Shown: piece by piece, positions 33,454 through 42,595 of the stretch
How the letters are laid out: every line of letters begins with the position of its first letter
How positions within the stretch are numbered: position 1 is the first letter of the stretch
Assembly: GCF_015082335.1 (NCBI RefSeq)
Contig: NZ_BLRL01000018.1
Span: forward strand, 1-64,000
From: Moritella sp. F3
GTDB lineage: Bacteria; Pseudomonadota; Gammaproteobacteria; Enterobacterales; Moritellaceae
Reading direction: 5' to 3'
DNA length: 64,000 bases
Program-made: the position numbers and the translations under genes
The notes under the pieces: generated by a model
What the model saw: only the letters and a program-made list of their open reading frames with translations
What the model was told of the DNA's origin: nothing
Databases searched by the model: none

Positions 33454-36069
33454 CTAGCTATCGGCCAATTCTGTTATCAGATTATGGCGTAATTCTGCTT
33501 GTTGTTCTGGCGATAACGGTTGATTGTTATTGCCCGAAATAATAAAGAAATCCTCAGCGCGTTCACCGATGGTCGAAATCTTCGCGTTATGCAATACGAT
33601 ATTTTCTGAGCTTAATATTGCGCTAATTCGCGCAAGTAGCCCTGGCGTATCCAAGGTGATGATTTCGACAAAGGTACGTTTTTTCTTCGTGGCTAAGAAC
33701 GTGACTTTGGTTTTCACCGAAAATTGCTTTATTTGTCGTGGAATACGCTGTTTTCTTAACACTGGCGCTTTAGCTGCTGTTAACACTGTTTCTAATGATT
33801 CTTGCAATGCGTACACACGATCAGGGGCGAGGGTATCACCGGTTTGATCTAAGATCACAAAGCTATCGAGTACATAGCCATTACGACTTGAAGTGATTTT
33901 AGCATCATGAATGTTTAAGCATTTATTACCTAATGCAGATACTGCAGAGGAAAATAGGTGTTTATTTTCTTTTGCATAAATGAATACTTCATTACCACCG
34001 CGGGTACTGTTTTGACTAATCAGCACCAAAGGTTTTGTTGGGTCTTGGTGATTCAAAATCCCCGTTGTGTGCCAACAGATCTGGCTCGGGTCGTTACGTA
34101 AAAAGTACTCGGAGCGGAATGTTGCCCACAAGGCTTGGATCTGCTCAAGACTAAAGCTACTATTTTCTAAAAAAGCCAAAGCCGTATCTTTGTTGTGACG
34201 GATCCTGAATTTAGCATCTAATGGGTTTTCTAAACCACGGCGAAGAGCTTGCTGCGTGAGGAAGTATAATTCACGTAGTAGTGAACCTTTCCAGTTATTC
34301 CATAAGGTGTCATTGGTCGCGCAGATATCTGCAACCGTGAGGCAATAGAGGTAATTCAAATGCTCTTGATCGCCAATGGTACGGGCAAACTCAGTAATGA
34401 TGTCAGGATCATGAATATCACGACGTTGCGCTGTGACTGACATTAATAAATGGTATTTTACTAATCGCGCGACGAGTTTACGATCGGCTTTGTTAATACC
34501 GTGCTTTTTACAAAATGCACGGACATCAATGGCGCCAATTTCTGAATGATTCCCTTTCTGCCCCTTGCCTATATCATGGAAAATAGCCGCGATAAGTAAC
34601 AATTCGGGTTTTTCTAAACGCGGGTATATCTCACAACATAAAGGATGTGTTTCTTTGGTTTCATCACGCTTGTAAGAATCAATGATCTTCACTAAACGGT
34701 GAGTATGTTCGTCAACAGTGTAGTTATGAAATAGATCAAACTGCATTTGCCCAAGAATACGACTCCACTGTGGAATGTAAGCGGCAATGACACCGTGTTT
34801 ATGCATGAGCGTCAGTGCTAAACCGCTGGCGTTAGGATGCTTAAGCAATAGCATGAATTGTTCACGACATTCGGGGATGTCTTCTAACCACATCGTCAGT
34901 TTACGTCTCGCGTCACGCAATTCGCGTATCGTGCCTGCATAAATACCGGTAATGTGTTCGTTATCTGCAATGTGACAAAACAATTCAATGATTGCGCTGG
35001 GACGACGGGTAAACAGATCGGTGCTGGTGGTATCAATAAGGCTACCACGAAGACGAAAATCGGCAGTGATGTTGCGCACATCCATGCCGACATGTCCGAG
35101 TATCGCTTGATTGAATAGCTGTAATAGCATTTCATTGAGCTCGGTAACTCGACGAATGGTTTGGTAAAATTGCTTCATCATGGTTTCAACAGCATGATTA
35201 CCATCGCCGCTATAACCTAACGCGTCTGCAACCGTTGTTTGGCGGTCGAAGAGCAGGCGGTTATCACAACGCTTTAGCCCAAGGTGCAGGGCAAATCTAA
35301 CGCGCCATAAAAAGTTCTGACAATCTTCCAGTTCGCGGTATTCACCTTTGGTTAAAAAACCATGGTTAGTTAACTCTAAGAAACTGTTAGAGCCAAAATG
35401 ACGGCGGGTGATCCACAGAATCGTTTGTAAATCGCGTAATCCACCTGGGCTACTTTTTAAATCGGGTTCTAAATTGTATGAAGAACCTTTGAATTGATGA
35501 TGTCGAGCAAGTTGCTCTTCATGCTTAGCTTGGAAAAAGTCTTGGCTTGGCCAAAATGTTTCTGGGTCAATAATGTCTTGTAACTGTGCGTAAGTGTCTT
35601 CCGAACCCGTGATCAAGCGCGACTCTAATAGATTGGTCGCAATCGTGATGTCACCCAAGCCTTTCTCTAAACATTCTTCGATAGTACGAACACTGTGACC
35701 CACTTCTAAACGTAGATCCCATAACATGGTGATAAAGAGTGATATTGACAGCTCTTGTTCTGTGGTTAGGGTGGATGTAGTCGTGATGAGCAGATCTATG
35801 TCTGATTTAGGGTGTAACTCGCCACGGCCATAACCGCCGACGGCAACCAGTGCTAATTCGGGATGAGTGGCTAAGGTAAATTTTTGCCAAAGACGATTTA
35901 GCAATTGATCCATGTATTCTGCGCGGCAAGATACTAACGCAATGATATCATCGCCATCAAAGAAGCGCTGTTCAAGCCAAGACTGAAACTCTTGCATGTG
36001 TGTTTTACAATGACTAAGGGTTAACTCTTCATCCGAGAGTAATGCGGGAACATATTGAGTTGTATCCAT
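33454..36069 (-). CDS. glnD: bifunctional uridylyltransferase/uridylyl-removing enzyme GlnD
   Basis: Nitrogen sensor that uridylylates PII proteins when glutamine is low and deuridylylates them when it is high. The 871-residue protein has the nucleotidyltransferase motif VGGYGRGELHPKSDIDLL near residues 77-94. The HD hydrolase domain has FHDIGKGQKGNHS near residue 500. Two C-terminal ACT domains bind glutamine (about residues 695-770 and 805-865, with LLARISAILSSENIVLHNAKI in the second). All key motifs are intact. It lies between map and dapD on the minus strand, with the map terminator just upstream of its start. Confidence 0.97.
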   Translation of the reverse strand: MDTTQYVPALLSDEELTLSHCKTHMQEFQSWLEQRFFDGDDIIALVSCRAEYMDQLLNRLWQKFTLATHPELALVAVGGYGRGELHPKSDIDLLITTTSTLTTEQELSISLFITMLWDLRLEVGHSVRTIEECLEKGLGDITIATNLLESRLITGSEDTYAQLQDIIDPETFWPSQDFFQAKHEEQLARHHQFKGSSYNLEPDLKSSPGGLRDLQTILWITRRHFGSNSFLELTNHGFLTKGEYRELEDCQNFLWRVRFALHLGLKRCDNRLLFDRQTTVADALGYSGDGNHAVETMMKQFYQTIRRVTELNEMLLQLFNQAILGHVGMDVRNITADFRLRGSLIDTTSTDLFTRRPSAIIELFCHIADNEHITGIYAGTIRELRDARRKLTMWLEDIPECREQFMLLLKHPNASGLALTLMHKHGVIAAYIPQWSRILGQMQFDLFHNYTVDEHTHRLVKIIDSYKRDETKETHPLCCEIYPRLEKPELLLIAAIFHDIGKGQKGNHSEIGAIDVRAFCKKHGINKADRKLVARLVKYHLLMSVTAQRRDIHDPDIITEFARTIGDQEHLNYLYCLTVADICATNDTLWNNWKGSLLRELYFLTQQALRRGLENPLDAKFRIRHNKDTALAFLENSSFSLEQIQALWATFRSEYFLRNDPSQICWHTTGILNHQDPTKPLVLISQNSTRGGNEVFIYAKENKHLFSSAVSALGNKCLNIHDAKITSSRNGYVLDSFVILDQTGDTLAPDRVYALQESLETVLTAAKAPVLRKQRIPRQIKQFSVKTKVTFLATKKKRTFVEIITLDTPGLLARISAILSSENIVLHNAKISTIGERAEDFFIISGNNNQPLSPEQQAELRHNLITELADS

Positions 36070-36094
36070 ACGACGCCTTCCTGGAGTTCGATAG

Positions 36095-36124
36095 AAAAAT
36101 GGGAACAGCAGGCGCTGTTCCCAT
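36095..36124 (-). terminator. Rho-independent terminator after map
   Basis: An 11-bp stem around ATGGGAACAGC / GCTGTTCCCAT (36099-36124) is followed on the minus strand by TTTTT (36095-36099). It lies 75 bp past the map stop and upstream of glnD, so glnD must have its own promoter or depend on read-through. Confidence 0.88.
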
Positions 36125-36199
36125 GGTAACTAATTATAAAACTAGCATTTATCTATGATTAATTTCAAGGTATCTATTACTAATCTCAAACGGTGAAAA

Positions 36200-37039
36200 T
36201 TAGTTCTTTAAGATACGCGGGATAGTTTCTTCATCACGTAATGTCAGAATTTCACAGCCATCTTTAGTAACGACAAGCGTGTGTTCCCATTGTGCTGAAT
36301 TTTTATTATCTTTGGTTAGTACAGTCCAATGATCATCGGCAACTACATTGTGTTTTTTACCCGCGTTAATCATAGGTTCAATCGTGAAGCACATACCTTC
36401 TTTAAGCACGAGGTTCTGATTGCTCTCGTTGAAGCGAGATTTGTAATGTAATACTTGTGGTTCTTCATGGAATTTGTCACCAATGCCATGACCACAGTAT
36501 TCTTCTACGATTGAGTATTTACGTGTTGGGTTCGCTTTATTATGCGCTTTGATTTTTTTCTCAATGATTTCACCAATGCGGCTTAATCGAGCACCCGGTT
36601 TTACTTGGCGTAGGCCTTCATAGAGTGCTTCTTGTGAGATGCGGCATAATTGTTTATCACGCGGAGATACTTCACCGATGAAAAACATTTTCGATGTATC
36701 GCCGTGGAAACCATCTTTGATCACCGTGATATCCATATTCAGAATATCGCCATCTTCTAGCGGGCGTTCATCAGGCACACCATGGCAAACAACGGTGTTG
36801 ATTGATGTGCAGATTGATTTTGGAAATGCAGTATCATCGTTTTCATCGTAGCTTGGGTAATACAAAGGCGCTGATAATGCGTCGTTTGCTAAAGTGAATT
36901 CATGACAACGATCATTTAATTCCTGAGTGGTCACCCCGGCAACTACAAACGGTTCTATCATTTCTAGTACTTGTGCTGCTAGGCGACCAGCAACACGCAT
37001 TTTTTCGATTTGCTCTTCAGTTTTAATGACTACGCTCAT
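36200..37039 (-). CDS. map: type I methionine aminopeptidase
   Basis: Removes the initiator methionine from nascent proteins. The 279-residue protein has the pita-bread fold motifs and metal ligands: VVCHGVPDERPLEDGDILNMD (His and Asp), FHGDTSKMF (Asp), CGHGIGDKFHEEP (His), MCFTIEPM (Glu) and QWEHTLVV (Glu). It is about 15 residues longer than E. coli Map, with small insertions around DENDDTAFPKS and KANPTRKYS. It is divergent from rpsB across 491 bp, the classic map/rpsB arrangement. Confidence 0.97.
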   Translation of the reverse strand: MSVVIKTEEQIEKMRVAGRLAAQVLEMIEPFVVAGVTTQELNDRCHEFTLANDALSAPLYYPSYDENDDTAFPKSICTSINTVVCHGVPDERPLEDGDILNMDITVIKDGFHGDTSKMFFIGEVSPRDKQLCRISQEALYEGLRQVKPGARLSRIGEIIEKKIKAHNKANPTRKYSIVEEYCGHGIGDKFHEEPQVLHYKSRFNESNQNLVLKEGMCFTIEPMINAGKKHNVVADDHWTVLTKDNKNSAQWEHTLVVTKDGCEILTLRDEETIPRILKN

Positions 37040-37289
37040 TTTTCACTCTTCAATATATAGATGTTTTGTTTATGGCTATATTGTAACGCTAATGCGAGTG
37101 ATAAGCATAAATTTTTTTGTAATTCAAAGTCTCATTATCAAGTGCTGACTATTTATAGCTGTTTTGTTGGTATTTTCCAGCGGAATTAATTTATTTATAG
37201 GCAGAATAAATCCCCATAAAATACGATAATTAAAGCGGTGATTAGCGTTATTTAATCGTGTTAATGAGAAAAAATCGCGTGACAAAAAT
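37040..37289. other. map/rpsB divergent intergenic region, distal part
   Basis: An AT-rich 250-bp stretch with no ORF of note and no clear structure. It must contain the map promoter on the minus strand, but I cannot assign it. Confidence 0.4.
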
Positions 37290-37325
37290 TTGTGCTATTT
37301 ATCTGTATATGGTATAAAGCGCGCA
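37290..37325 (+). promoter_or_regulatory. rpsB promoter with GC-rich discriminator
   Basis: -35 TTGTGC (37290-37295) and -10 TATAAA (37313-37318) are 17 nt apart, followed immediately by GCGCGC. The GC-rich discriminator is the stringent-response signature expected for a ribosomal protein operon. The transcript would start near 37325, giving a leader of about 206 nt. Confidence 0.72.
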
Positions 37326-37444
37326 ATGAATTAACAAATTTCTGTTACAGGTTGTTTATTAACTTCATACACACATATTTTATATAAATCACACACACAT
37401 CGGCACATTTATCGGGGTGCTTTTGCTTTGTTTGGTAACTGTTT

Positions 37445-37530
37445 GATTATCTTACTATTACTTAGAAGTTAAAGTCGAAAAAATGGGATGTGTGGAGGCC
37501 TAACCCCATACAAAACAAAGGAAATTTATA
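37445..37530 (+). promoter_or_regulatory. candidate S2 autoregulatory leader of rpsB
   Basis: The long rpsB leader ends with a stem ATGGG (37483-37487) with CCCAT (37505-37509) enclosing GTGTGGAGGCC, about 20 nt before AAAGGAAA and the ATG. E. coli and relatives use a conserved structured rpsB leader at this place through which ribosomal protein S2 represses its own operon. Position and hairpin fit, but I have not tested the covariance model. Confidence 0.5.
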
Positions 37531-38259
37531 ATGGCTACTGTATCAATGCGCGATATGCTACAAGCTGGTGTTCACTTCGGTCACCAAACTCGTTACTGGA
37601 ACCCAAAAATGAAGCAATTCATTTTCGGTGCTCGTAGTAAAGTACATATCATCAACTTAGAACAAACTGTACCTATGTTCAACGAAGCTCTTGGTTTCAT
37701 CAAAAGCGTTGCAGACAAAAAAGGTAAAGTTCTTTTTGTTGGTACTAAAAAAGCTGCTGGCGAAACAATCAAAGAAGCTGCACTTTCATGTGACCAGTTC
37801 TACGTTGATCACCGCTGGTTAGGCGGTATGTTGACTAACTGGAAAACAGTTCGTCAATCAATCAAACGTCTAACTACTCTAGAAGCACAATCACAAGACG
37901 GTACATTCGAGCAACTTACTAAGAAAGAAGCTCTAATGAACACTCGTGAAATGGAAAAACTAGAGAAAAGCCTTGGTGGTATCAAAACTATGGGCGGTTT
38001 ACCAGACGTTATCTTCATTATCGATGCTGACCACGAGCACATCGCTATTAAAGAAGCTAACAACCTAGGTATCCCAGTAGTAGCTATTGTTGATACAAAC
38101 TCAAACCCAGACAACATCGATTTCGTTGTACCTGGTAACGATGATGCGATCCGTGCTATCAAACTTTATGCAGGTGCTGTAGCAGCAACTGTAAATGAAG
38201 GCCGTAATCAAGACATCGCTGCACAAGCTGAAAGCGACTTCATCGAAGAAGCTAAATAA
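37531..38259 (+). CDS. rpsB: 30S ribosomal protein S2
   Basis: The 242-residue protein matches S2 (E. coli 241) from MATVSMRDMLQAGVHFGHQ through FIFGARSKVHIINLEQT to the C-terminal GVVAIVDTNSNPD region (here GIPVVAIVDTNSNPD). S2 is a late-assembling 30S protein needed for S1 binding. Codon use is strongly biased (for example GGT, CGT, AAC), as expected for high expression. It is first in rpsB-tsf. Confidence 0.98.
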   Translation: MATVSMRDMLQAGVHFGHQTRYWNPKMKQFIFGARSKVHIINLEQTVPMFNEALGFIKSVADKKGKVLFVGTKKAAGETIKEAALSCDQFYVDHRWLGGMLTNWKTVRQSIKRLTTLEAQSQDGTFEQLTKKEALMNTREMEKLEKSLGGIKTMGGLPDVIFIIDADHEHIAIKEANNLGIPVVAIVDTNSNPDNIDFVVPGNDDAIRAIKLYAGAVAATVNEGRNQDIAAQAESDFIEEAK

Positions 38260-38312
38260 TAGCTTTTCGATTTGATCGATGCTCTTATTAACTAAGTGCA
38301 CTATTTAGTTAG

Positions 38313-38341
38313 CAGGAGCCATATGGCTCCTGTTTTTTTTT
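38313..38341 (+). terminator. intercistronic terminator between rpsB and tsf
   Basis: CAGGAGCC (38313-38320) pairs with GGCTCCTG (38325-38332) around ATAT, followed by about nine T. A perfect terminator between two co-expressed genes implies partial read-through or a separate tsf promoter; an attenuator of this kind is also known between E. coli rpsB and tsf. Confidence 0.88.
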
Positions 38342-38365
38342 GTATAAGAATTGAGGAAATTACCC

Positions 38366-39244
38366 ATGGCAATTACTGCTGCAATGGTTAAAGAACTGCG
38401 CGAACGTACAGCTGCAGGTATGATGGATTGTAAGAAAGCTCTTGTTGCTGCTGAAGGCGATATGGAACTAGCAATCGAAAACATGCGTAAATCAGGCGCT
38501 GTTAAAGCGGCTAAAAAAGCAGGTCGTATTGCTGCTGAAGGCGTTGTTAAAACTAAAGTTGCTAACGGCGTTGCTGTTCTAGTTGAAATTAACTCAGAAA
38601 CAGATTTCGTAGCAAAAGATGCAAGCTTCCTAGCATTTGCTAACCAAGTTGTTGAAGTTGCTCACGCTGGTGAATTCGATTCAGCTGAAGCGTTACTAGC
38701 TGCTAAATACGATGCTGAACTAACAGTTGAAGAAGCACGTGCTAACCTAATCGCTAAAATCGGCGAAAACATCAACGTACGTCGTTCTGTTGTAGTTAAA
38801 GGTGATAACCTTGCTGCATACGTACACGGTGGCACTATCGGTGTTGTTACTGTACTTAAAGGCGGTGACGAAGAACTAGCTAAGAAACTTGCTATGCACG
38901 TAGCAGCAGCTAAGCCAGAATTCGTTAAACCTGAAGATGTACCAGCTTCAGTTGTTGAAAAAGAAAAAGCGATCCAAATCGAAATCGCAGTGAACAGTGG
39001 CAAACCACAAGAAATCGCTGAGAAAATGGTTATCGGTCGTATGAAGAAATTCACTGGTGAAGTGAGCCTTACAGGTCAAGCTTTCATCATGGAACCTTCA
39101 AAAACTGTTGGTCAACTTCTTAAAGAAGAAGGCGCAGACGTTGTAAACTTCATCCGTATCGAAGTTGGTGAAGGCATCGAGAAAGCTGAAGATGATTTCG
39201 CAGCTGAAGTTGCAGCTACAGTAGCAGCAGCAAAAAAAGCATAA
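38366..39244 (+). CDS. tsf: elongation factor Ts
   Basis: Nucleotide exchange factor that regenerates EF-Tu-GTP. The ATG at 38366 (MAITAAMVKELRERTAAGMM) gives 292 residues; upstream in-frame codons are not part of the family. Key features are the N-terminal UBA-like helices, the TDFVAKD motif contacting EF-Tu near residue 80, and the C-terminal coiled-coil/dimer region. The C-terminus is an Ala-rich tail. Like rpsB it has highly biased codon use. Confidence 0.97.
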   Translation: MAITAAMVKELRERTAAGMMDCKKALVAAEGDMELAIENMRKSGAVKAAKKAGRIAAEGVVKTKVANGVAVLVEINSETDFVAKDASFLAFANQVVEVAHAGEFDSAEALLAAKYDAELTVEEARANLIAKIGENINVRRSVVVKGDNLAAYVHGGTIGVVTVLKGGDEELAKKLAMHVAAAKPEFVKPEDVPASVVEKEKAIQIEIAVNSGKPQEIAEKMVIGRMKKFTGEVSLTGQAFIMEPSKTVGQLLKEEGADVVNFIRIEVGEGIEKAEDDFAAEVAATVAAAKKA

Positions 39245-39272
39245 TTTAATTATTGCTTAAGATTTAATATAG

Positions 39273-39297
39273 ACCGCGGCTTAGGCTGCGGTTTTTC
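39273..39297 (+). terminator. terminator after tsf
   Basis: ACCGC (39273-39277) pairs with GCGGT (39288-39292), followed by five T, 28 bp past tsf and 22 bp before pyrH. The stem is short, so read-through into pyrH is likely. Confidence 0.7.
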
Positions 39298-39318
39298 CAC
39301 AATTAGGATAAAGAGATC

Positions 39319-40059
39319 ATGATGACTACCAACCCGAAACCTGCATATCGTCGTATTTTATTAAAGCTTAGTGGTGAAGCTCTAATGGGAGAAGAGAGCT
39401 TTGGTATTGACCCTAAAGTTCTAGATCGCATGGCGCAAGAGATTAAAGAAATTGTTGAGTTAGGTGTTCAAGTTGGTTTGGTTATTGGTGGCGGTAACTT
39501 ATTCCGTGGTGCAGGCCTTGCTGAAGCGGGTATGAACCGTGTAGTGGGCGATCACATGGGCATGTTAGCAACTGTGATGAATGGCTTAGCAATGCGTGAT
39601 GCACTACACCGTGCTTATGTGAATGCTCGTTTAATGTCTGCAATTGAATTACGTGGCGTATGTGACAGCTACAACTGGGCTGAAGCAATTAGTTTATTAA
39701 AAACAGGCCGAGTAGTAATCTTCTCTGCTGGTACAGGTAACCCATTCTGTACAACTGACTCTGCAGCATGTTTACGTGGTATTGAAATTGAAGCTGACAT
39801 TGTATTGAAAGCGACAAAAGTTGACGGCGTATATTCTGAAGATCCAGTTAAAAATCCAAATGCTGAATTTTACGAGACGCTTGAATATCGTGAAGTTGTT
39901 GAAAAAGAACTTAAAATTATGGATCTATCTGCATTCACTATGGCGCGCGATCATAATTTACCGATGCGTGTATTTAACATGACTAAGCCTGGTGCTTTAC
40001 GCCGTGTTATTATGGGTGAAGCTGAAGGCACATTGATTTCAAATGCAGCAAAGAAATAA
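39319..40059 (+). CDS. pyrH: UMP kinase
   Basis: Phosphorylates UMP to UDP; bacterial hexameric enzyme of the amino-acid-kinase fold, allosterically controlled by GTP and UTP. The 246-residue protein has ILLKLSGEALMG near the N-terminus, the GGGNLFRGAGLAEAGMNRVVGDHMGM block and the C-terminal TLISN. ATG codons at 39319 and 39322 are both possible. It lies between tsf and frr in the universal tsf-pyrH-frr order. Confidence 0.97.
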   Translation: MMTTNPKPAYRRILLKLSGEALMGEESFGIDPKVLDRMAQEIKEIVELGVQVGLVIGGGNLFRGAGLAEAGMNRVVGDHMGMLATVMNGLAMRDALHRAYVNARLMSAIELRGVCDSYNWAEAISLLKTGRVVIFSAGTGNPFCTTDSAACLRGIEIEADIVLKATKVDGVYSEDPVKNPNAEFYETLEYREVVEKELKIMDLSAFTMARDHNLPMRVFNMTKPGALRRVIMGEAEGTLISNAAKK

Positions 40060-40101
40060 AACTGAGTCTCAATTTCAGTAAATAAATACAATAGTTTAAA
40101 G

Positions 40102-40130
40102 TTTAGAGGGATTATAACAAGACCTCTAAA
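40102..40130. repeat. 8-bp hairpin between pyrH and frr
   Basis: TTTAGAGG (40102-40109) pairs with CCTCTAAA (40123-40130) around a 13-nt loop. There is no T-run, so it is more likely an mRNA-processing or stability stem than a terminator. Confidence 0.5.
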
Positions 40131-40210
40131 TTGAATTGATTTACACTATGTCAGTTAATTCTCATAGTTAAAGCAGTGTTTGTACTGCCAATAAATTTAA
40201 GGAAGACGTT

Positions 40211-40768
40211 GTGATCAACGAAATTAAAGATGACGCTCAGACCCGTATGGGCAAAACTATCGAAGCACTGAAAGGTCAATTATCTAAAGTACGTACTGGC
40301 CGTGCACACCCGAGTATCCTAAACGGTATTACAGTATCTTACTATGGTGCTAATACACCACTTAACCAAATTGGTAACGTAGGTACTGAAGATTCTCGTA
40401 CATTAAGCATTACAGTATTTGATGCAACTATGGTTCAAGCTGTAGAAAAAGCAATCATGATGTCTGATTTGGGTCTTAACCCACAGTCTGCAGGTACGAA
40501 TATCCGTATTCCATTACCAGCATTAACTGAAGAACGTCGTAAGAGCTTAATCAAAGTTGTTCGTCATGATGCTGAGCAAGCGCGTGTTGCTATTCGTAAC
40601 ATTCGTCGCGACGCAAACGGCGACATTAAAGGTTTATTAAAAGAAAAAGAAATCGGTGAAGATGACGATCGCCGCGCACAAGATGAAGTTCAAAAACTGA
40701 CTGATGTTTATATCAAGCAAGTTGATACAGTATTAGCAGATAAAGAAAAAGACTTAATGGAAGTGTAG
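40211..40768 (+). CDS. frr: ribosome recycling factor
   Basis: With EF-G splits post-termination ribosomes. The 185-residue protein matches the E. coli length exactly. It starts at a GTG (40211) with AAGGA about 7 nt upstream, giving MINEIKDDAQTRMGKTIEAL. The tRNA-mimic domain has the conserved KVRTGRAHPSILNGI and the C-terminal helix with RDANGDIKGLLKEKEIGEDD. It is followed by uppS. Confidence 0.97.
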   Translation: MINEIKDDAQTRMGKTIEALKGQLSKVRTGRAHPSILNGITVSYYGANTPLNQIGNVGTEDSRTLSITVFDATMVQAVEKAIMMSDLGLNPQSAGTNIRIPLPALTEERRKSLIKVVRHDAEQARVAIRNIRRDANGDIKGLLKEKEIGEDDDRRAQDEVQKLTDVYIKQVDTVLADKEKDLMEV

Positions 40769-40815
40769 TTTCGATTCCACTTTTAAGACGCCGTGTTTCG
40801 ATGCGGCGCTTTAGA

Positions 40816-40858
40816 TTTTAATGGATAAAGAAAGTATTTTTAATGGATAAAGATAGTA
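40816..40858 (+). repeat. 21-bp tandem duplication upstream of uppS
   Basis: A 21-bp unit around AATGGATAAAG occurs at 40816-40836 and again at 40838-40858 with one mismatch. It lies immediately before the uppS ATG, so the duplication spans the region that should hold its ribosome-binding site. Each copy carries an out-of-frame ATG. Confidence 0.8.
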
Positions 40859-41629
40859 ATGGTAAACTCAAGCGAACTCGAAGCGTTAGTTAATGACTCG
40901 AAACCTAAGCATGTTGCAATCATTATGGATGGCAATGGCCGTTGGGCTGAGCAGCGTGGAAAAATACGTGTTAAAGGCCACCATGAAGGTGTTAAGTCTG
41001 TTCGTCAAGTTGTAAGTAGTGCATTAGCTATGGGGATTGAGTCGTTAACACTATTTGCATTTAGTAGTGAAAATTGGCGTCGTCCGGAAGCTGAAGTTAG
41101 TGTGTTGATGAAATTATTCATGACAGTACTAACGCGAGAAGTTAAGAAATTACACAAAAACCAAATTCGCCTAAAAATTATCGGCGATGTCTCTGCATTT
41201 AGTCCTGCCATTCAAGCAAAGATCACTGAAGCTGAAACGTTAACGCGTCATAACACCAAGCTTACACTCAATATCGCAGCCAACTACGGCGGGCAATCGG
41301 ATATTACTCACGCGGCGAAGCAGATTGCTATCGCGGTTAAAACCGGTGCAATGAGTGTTGATGAAATTGATGATAAAATGCTAGGGCAGCATATTGCCAT
41401 GGCCGATCAATCAGCCGTTGATTTGATGATTCGTACAGGTGGAGACCATCGCATTAGTAACTTTTTGTTGTGGCAACTCGCGTATGCCGAATTATTGTTT
41501 ACTGATACTTTGTGGCCTGATTTTGATAGTGCTGCTTTTGAAGATGCCATCTTTAACTTTGTAAACAGAGAACGTCGTTTTGGCGGTACTGGTGCTCAGA
41601 TCCGAGCGATCTTAACGAAACAGCAATAA
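40859..41629 (+). CDS. uppS: undecaprenyl diphosphate synthase
   Basis: Adds eight isopentenyl units to farnesyl diphosphate to make the C55 carrier for peptidoglycan and O-antigen. The 256-residue cis-prenyltransferase has HVAIIMDGNGRWAEQRG near residue 20 (catalytic Asp), the FAFSSENWRRP block and the C-terminal DLMIRTGGDHRISNFLLWQLAY. The ATG at 40859 is chosen, though the usual Shine-Dalgarno is poor; nearby ATGs at 40821 and 40843 are out of frame. Confidence 0.95.
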   Translation: MVNSSELEALVNDSKPKHVAIIMDGNGRWAEQRGKIRVKGHHEGVKSVRQVVSSALAMGIESLTLFAFSSENWRRPEAEVSVLMKLFMTVLTREVKKLHKNQIRLKIIGDVSAFSPAIQAKITEAETLTRHNTKLTLNIAANYGGQSDITHAAKQIAIAVKTGAMSVDEIDDKMLGQHIAMADQSAVDLMIRTGGDHRISNFLLWQLAYAELLFTDTLWPDFDSAAFEDAIFNFVNRERRFGGTGAQIRAILTKQQ

Positions 41630-41686
41630 ACACATATACATAAACGTTTAGATATTATCTGGGCGTTTTCAATAGGAGAACAACTC

Positions 41687-42583
41687 TTGCTTAAGCAACG
41701 AATTACGACCGCATTAATTTTAGCGCCTTTAGCGCTTGCCGCTATTTTCTTGTTACCGCTGCAATGGTATGCACTAGCTATCGCAGGTGTTTTTATATTA
41801 GCAACAAAAGAGTGGGCTGTATTGGTTGATAAAAACAATACAAAATTACCGAATGCCCTCATTGTGGGTTATTCACTGATTTTGGGTGCCTCATTATTAG
41901 TTATACCGCCAGATGTACGTAATATCTGGCATGTAAGTGGTGGTGAAATTGTTTTAGTACCATTAGTTAGTGCTATTTTAAGCATTGGTGCTATTTGGTG
42001 GGTGATTTGTGCTGGGTTAGTATTAACTTATCCTAATAGTGCTAAAGCATGGACCAAGAATACGTTAGTTAAAGTTGTCTTTGGTATTGTGACATTAGTA
42101 CCCTTTTTCTGGGCTATGTTAGCACTGCGTTCTTTTGATTATGCCCATGACCAACAGTCTGGCGCATGGTTAGTAATGCTAGTGATGTTCTTAGTTTGGG
42201 GCGCAGATTCAGGTGCTTATTTTACCGGCAAAAAATTTGGTAAAAATAAATTAGCACCTAAAGTAAGCCCAGGTAAAACACGAGAAGGTTTTCTTGGTGG
42301 TGTTGCTGTTTCGATGATTATCGCGTTAATTGCTGCCGTTGTGATGGCTGTTTCACCTTCAGGGGAACTTGATAGCACCAAGCTTGTCATAGTTTTGTTC
42401 ACGTGTTTCGTTACTTCAATTTCATCAACATTAGGCGATCTTAACGAGAGCATGTTCAAACGTGAAGCGGGTGTAAAAGACAGTGGAACGTTATTGCCTG
42501 GTCACGGCGGTATTTTAGATCGCATCGATAGCTTAACGGCTGCATTACCGGTATTTGCTGTTATTTATTTAGTTTGTTTTTAA
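41687..42583 (+). CDS. cdsA: phosphatidate cytidylyltransferase (CDP-diglyceride synthase)
   Basis: Makes CDP-diacylglycerol from phosphatidic acid and CTP, the branch point of phospholipid synthesis, in the inner membrane. The start is a TTG (41687) with AGGAGA about 7 nt upstream; no ATG is suitable. The 298-residue protein has about seven to eight membrane helices. The family signature is SMFKREAGVKDSGTLLPGHG followed by GILDRIDSL near residues 258-285. It is 12 bp before dxr. Confidence 0.96.
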   Translation: MLKQRITTALILAPLALAAIFLLPLQWYALAIAGVFILATKEWAVLVDKNNTKLPNALIVGYSLILGASLLVIPPDVRNIWHVSGGEIVLVPLVSAILSIGAIWWVICAGLVLTYPNSAKAWTKNTLVKVVFGIVTLVPFFWAMLALRSFDYAHDQQSGAWLVMLVMFLVWGADSGAYFTGKKFGKNKLAPKVSPGKTREGFLGGVAVSMIIALIAAVVMAVSPSGELDSTKLVIVLFTCFVTSISSTLGDLNESMFKREAGVKDSGTLLPGHGGILDRIDSLTAALPVFAVIYLVCF

Positions 42584-42595
42584 GGGAGCGTTATT

